DNA from: Pseudoteredinibacter isoporae
GTDB lineage: Bacteria > Pseudomonadota > Gammaproteobacteria > Pseudomonadales > Cellvibrionaceae
Assembly: GCF_011602085.1 (NCBI RefSeq)
Contig: NZ_JAAONY010000002.1
Span: 868,001 to 932,000, forward strand
DNA length: 64,000 nt
Direction: 5' to 3'
The notes under the pieces are model-generated. The model did no database searches. It worked only from the letters and a program-made list of their open reading frames with translations, and had not been told where the DNA came from. The position numbers and the translations under genes are program-made. Position 1 is the first letter of the stretch. The number at the start of each line of letters is the position of its first letter. Of this stretch, positions 61,173 through 64,000 are shown piece after piece.

Positions 61173-62558
61173 ATGAAAAAGACAACACTCGCCCGTTTTA
61201 TCAGCGCCAGTTGCTTTCTGGCCGCTTGCAGCAATGTGACAGAACAGACCAGGGCGGTCGATACGCCGACAACCATCAAACCCGCGGTAACGCTCTATCA
61301 CAATACAACCCTTATCGATGGCACGGGTGTGCCCGCACAAAGCCATCGATCGATTCTCGTTGAAGGTGATCGCATTCGTGGCATTTACCCCAGCGATCAA
61401 TTGCCAGCACTGGATAAAAATACCAAGCGCGTTGATGCCAGCGAATGGTATGCCCTCCCCGGCCTGATTGATACTCATGTGCACATGGCGACCTTACCCA
61501 ATGATAAAGTTGCCAAGGCCCTGCTACGCCGACAGATATACAGCGGCGTTACCTCCGTACGGGATATGGCTGGCGATGGCCGCGCTCTGGCCAATTTGGC
61601 CAGGCGCACTCAGTTACAGGAAATTCCTGCACCCGATTTATTTTATGCCGCCCTGATGGCTGGCCCAAGTTTCTTTTCCGACCCTCGCCCAGGCATGTCC
61701 GCTCGCGGGGAAACACCCGGCCAGGTGCCCTGGATGCAAGCCATCACTGAAAAAACGGACATGGAAGAAGCAGTCGCGCTTGCCAGGGGCAGCTGGGCAA
61801 CAGGCATTAAAATTTACGCCAACCTAGAAACGCAGGAAGTTGAACGCATCGCCGCAGAGGCCCGGAAACAAGGTATTCAGGTTTGGGCACACAGTATGGT
61901 GTTTCCGGCACTGCCCAATGAAGTGGTTGCTGCGGATGTCGACGTCATTTCCCATGTTTGCCGCTTAAGCTTCGAAATTTCGAAAAAGAAACCTCGGCAG
62001 TATCACCACAAAGTCGTGCCCGACTACGCATCCCTTGATCCTGCCCATCCCAAAATTCTGGCAATTTTTAAGGCCATGGCCGACAAGGGGATTCAACTGG
62101 ATGCCACCGTCTGGTTGTATGAGGAACTCGCCAGAATGCGTCGAGAACACCCAGCGGCTAAAACCATCCCGGTGAAATGCCCCGCCGATTTTGCGGCACG
62201 TTTAACTCAGGTGGCCTACGAACAGGGCGTCGAAATTTCTACAGGCACCGATGGCATGACACCTTCCAGTGATCTCTTCCCGGCGTTATTCAAGGAACTG
62301 GAAATTCTCGCCAGCAAAACTCAAATTCCCAATGCCCAACTGATTCGTGCCGCCACATTGAACGGCGCCAAAGTGCTGGGCAAAGAAAGCGAATTTGGCA
62401 GCATCGAAGTTGGTAAGAAAGCCAATCTGATGTTTACCCGCAAAAACCCGCTGAAAAATATCGAACACCTGCGCACGGTAGAGCTGACCTTGAAATCCGG
62501 TAAGGCCTATCCGCGTAAGGAGTTCAAAGCCCTGGGTCAATCCGAGTTGAAACCCTAA
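61173..62558 (+). CDS. Amidohydrolase-family lipoprotein
   Basis: 461 residues. The signal is a lipoprotein type, with lipobox LAAC giving C19 or thereabouts. Amidohydrolase metal motifs are IDTHVHMA (HxH), GIKIYANL with the bridging Lys, VWAHSM, DVISHVCRL and STGTDGMTPS with the terminal Asp. The C-terminal strand block is GSIEVGKKANLMF. It would hydrolyse an amide or cyclic compound at the periplasmic face of a membrane. It is nine bases after the cyclodeaminase-family gene and 23 bases before the TonB receptor gene, so the three should act on one imported compound. Confidence 0.88.
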   Translation: MKKTTLARFISASCFLAACSNVTEQTRAVDTPTTIKPAVTLYHNTTLIDGTGVPAQSHRSILVEGDRIRGIYPSDQLPALDKNTKRVDASEWYALPGLIDTHVHMATLPNDKVAKALLRRQIYSGVTSVRDMAGDGRALANLARRTQLQEIPAPDLFYAALMAGPSFFSDPRPGMSARGETPGQVPWMQAITEKTDMEEAVALARGSWATGIKIYANLETQEVERIAAEARKQGIQVWAHSMVFPALPNEVVAADVDVISHVCRLSFEISKKKPRQYHHKVVPDYASLDPAHPKILAIFKAMADKGIQLDATVWLYEELARMRREHPAAKTIPVKCPADFAARLTQVAYEQGVEISTGTDGMTPSSDLFPALFKELEILASKTQIPNAQLIRAATLNGAKVLGKESEFGSIEVGKKANLMFTRKNPLKNIEHLRTVELTLKSGKAYPRKEFKALGQSELKP

Positions 62559-62581
62559 AATAATAATGAGCAGAGTACATC

Positions 62582-64000
62582 ATGAATACTATCCCTGGTA
62601 ATACGCAATATCGATACCCATCCCGCTGGTCGTATAAAGCACAGGCCAGTAAACGCCGAAAACCGTTGCTATTTTTGGCTCCTCTGTGTGCGGCCATTGG
62701 TTTCAGTCAATCTGGATATGCTGAAATTGAAGAGGTTGTAGTTACCGCCTCCAAACGCGGCGCCAGTAATATCCAGGATATGGCCACCAATATTTCCGCC
62801 TTGGGCTCGGACTCCCTTAAAAAAATTGGCGCCAATGGTTTTCGCGATTTCGCCAAACACATTGCCGGCCTCAGTTCGATTGATAATGGTCCGGGTAACC
62901 AGCAAATTATTATTCGTGGCCTGGCCTCCAGTACTGGCGCCGCGCAGGTAGGAACCTATTTCGATGAAATTCCCGCCTCCGGTTCCGGCGGCACCAATGT
63001 GCGTCAAACCGATCTTCAGCTTTATGATCTGGAACGGGTGGAAGTCCTGCGTGGCCCACAAGGCACACTGTATGGTGGCGGTTCACAAGGCGGTACCATC
63101 CGCTATATCACCAACAAACCCAATGTCGACAAAGTGGAAGGCAGTGTTCAAATGGACGCAGCCACCCGTTCACGCAACGGTGGCGAAGTGTATCAACTGA
63201 ACGCCATGATTAATGTCCCGGTCGTTGAAGATGTCTTTGCCTTGCGAGGTGTCGCTTTTTATCGTGACGGTGATGGCTATGCCAATTTACCGGATCTTAA
63301 TCAGCGCGGTACCGATACCGAAGAAACCCGTGGCGGCCGCGTTATGGCAAGCTGGCACATCAGTGATAAGACCAAACTGGATGCCTCGGTCTGGTATCAA
63401 AATATGGATGTTGGTGATCGCGCCCAAGTCACCCTCGCGAGTGATTCCCGTAGCGGCAGTGTAAAAACGCCATTTGAAGACAGACTGAGAATGGCCAATC
63501 TCACCTTGGAACACAGCTTTGACAAGGCCGCCTTAACCCTGACCCACAGCGACTATAACCGCGATGCACTTTATGCCTTTGACGTATCCCAGTTTGTTCC
63601 CGGTTCAGGAGGTGTTTTTCAAACCCGGGATACCCAACTCGAAAGCAGCGAAATTCGTCTAGCCTCAAATCTGGACGGCAATCTGCAGTACATTGTGGGC
63701 GCCTTTTATCAACAGCGTCAGGCCGACAGCATTTCTGCCGGTTTCTTTGTTGACGATAGCACCGGTAATATCGTGGCAGAGCAAACCAAGTTTTTCGATA
63801 CTCGCACCGATGCAGAGTTCAGCAACAAAGCGGTCTTTGGTGAAATCACCTATCAAGCGACGGAACAACTGGAACTGCTGGCGGGCTTTCGAAGTTTTAA
63901 AATCACCACTGATTCCCAGGCCAATGAGTTACTGACTCCGTTTGGACCACCCTCTGGCCTGGCTGATCCTTTGCATTCCGAATCGGACGATACCATTTTC
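62582..64000 (+). CDS. TonB-dependent outer-membrane receptor, N-terminal part
   Basis: The frame opens at ATG 62582 and is still open at the window end, giving 473 residues so far; the C-terminal barrel is outside. A long basic leader (about 30 residues) precedes the hydrophobic signal core, and the mature start reads AEIEEVVVTASKRG. The plug has LERVEVLRGPQGTLYGGGSQGG. This matches the catabolic receptor group seen at 10488 and 23112. It is the last visible gene of the LysR-cyclodeaminase-amidohydrolase set. The substrate is unknown. Confidence 0.92.
   Translation, partial: MNTIPGNTQYRYPSRWSYKAQASKRRKPLLFLAPLCAAIGFSQSGYAEIEEVVVTASKRGASNIQDMATNISALGSDSLKKIGANGFRDFAKHIAGLSSIDNGPGNQQIIIRGLASSTGAAQVGTYFDEIPASGSGGTNVRQTDLQLYDLERVEVLRGPQGTLYGGGSQGGTIRYITNKPNVDKVEGSVQMDAATRSRNGGEVYQLNAMINVPVVEDVFALRGVAFYRDGDGYANLPDLNQRGTDTEETRGGRVMASWHISDKTKLDASVWYQNMDVGDRAQVTLASDSRSGSVKTPFEDRLRMANLTLEHSFDKAALTLTHSDYNRDALYAFDVSQFVPGSGGVFQTRDTQLESSEIRLASNLDGNLQYIVGAFYQQRQADSISAGFFVDDSTGNIVAEQTKFFDTRTDAEFSNKAVFGEITYQATEQLELLAGFRSFKITTDSQANELLTPFGPPSGLADPLHSESDDTIF

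Overview
The window reads as a chromosomal segment of a free-living, probably marine gammaproteobacterium. Supporting signs are three TonB-dependent receptors, a pseudomonad-like zinc-starvation (Zur) gene block, LpxL-family lipid A acyltransferase homologues, an RND pump, and roughly even base composition with dense, Gram-negative-type operons. A marine Pseudomonadales/Cellvibrionales-type lineage is my best guess, but it is inference. I saw no rRNA, tRNA, CRISPR array, integrase or transposase.

Region 1 (1-7.7 kb) is mostly housekeeping: the end of a probable exopolyphosphatase, a membrane diguanylate cyclase, a membrane J-domain protein overlapping a GIY-YIG protein, a DUF599 membrane protein, a DTW-domain tRNA-modification protein, a TonB-domain lipoprotein, an exported methyltransferase-like protein and a POT-family peptide transporter. 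Region 2 (7.7-35.4 kb) is an accessory catabolic region. It holds three NylB-like serine hydrolases (two in tandem), an omega-aminotransferase beside a TonB receptor, an exported DmpA-type P1 peptidase, a DUF3604 protein, an amidohydrolase plus TonB receptor pair facing a TetR regulator, a retinol-saturase-like oxidoreductase facing a PadR regulator, a metallo-beta-lactamase-fold protein, an AraC regulator facing a flavin dehydrogenase/ThDP-enzyme pair, and a small alpha/beta hydrolase. Palindromes that look like TetR and PadR operators, and a five-copy 23-bp tandem repeat, lie in its intergenic spaces.

Region 3 (35.5-43.6 kb) is a zinc-limitation block. Two divergent promoter regions each carry a palindromic Zur-like box. 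One drives folE2, a gamma-carbonic anhydrase and a dihydroorotase leftward, and DUF1826, a His-rich ZrgA-type protein, zur and hisI rightward. The other drives DUF3299 leftward and a MacB-like ABC transporter rightward. Region 4 (43.6-48.1 kb) is a bufferin (copper-buffering RiPP) operon, bufA-bufB-bufC-DoxX, preceded by YHS-domain and thioredoxin genes and faced by an AraC regulator.

Region 5 (48.2-58.1 kb) is the most interesting. A divergent RND efflux pair faces an operon of LpxL-like acyltransferase, carrier protein, DltA-like adenylating ligase, second LpxL-like acyltransferase, OmpR-type response regulator and histidine kinase. The content resembles the Vibrio AlmEFG lipid A aminoacylation pathway and its CarRS control, but with a duplicated transferase and a physically linked pump. 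Region 6 (58.4-64 kb) has an alpha/beta hydrolase, then a LysR regulator, an ornithine-cyclodeaminase-family protein, an amidohydrolase lipoprotein and a TonB receptor running off the window end. It repeats the receptor-plus-amidohydrolase theme of region 2.
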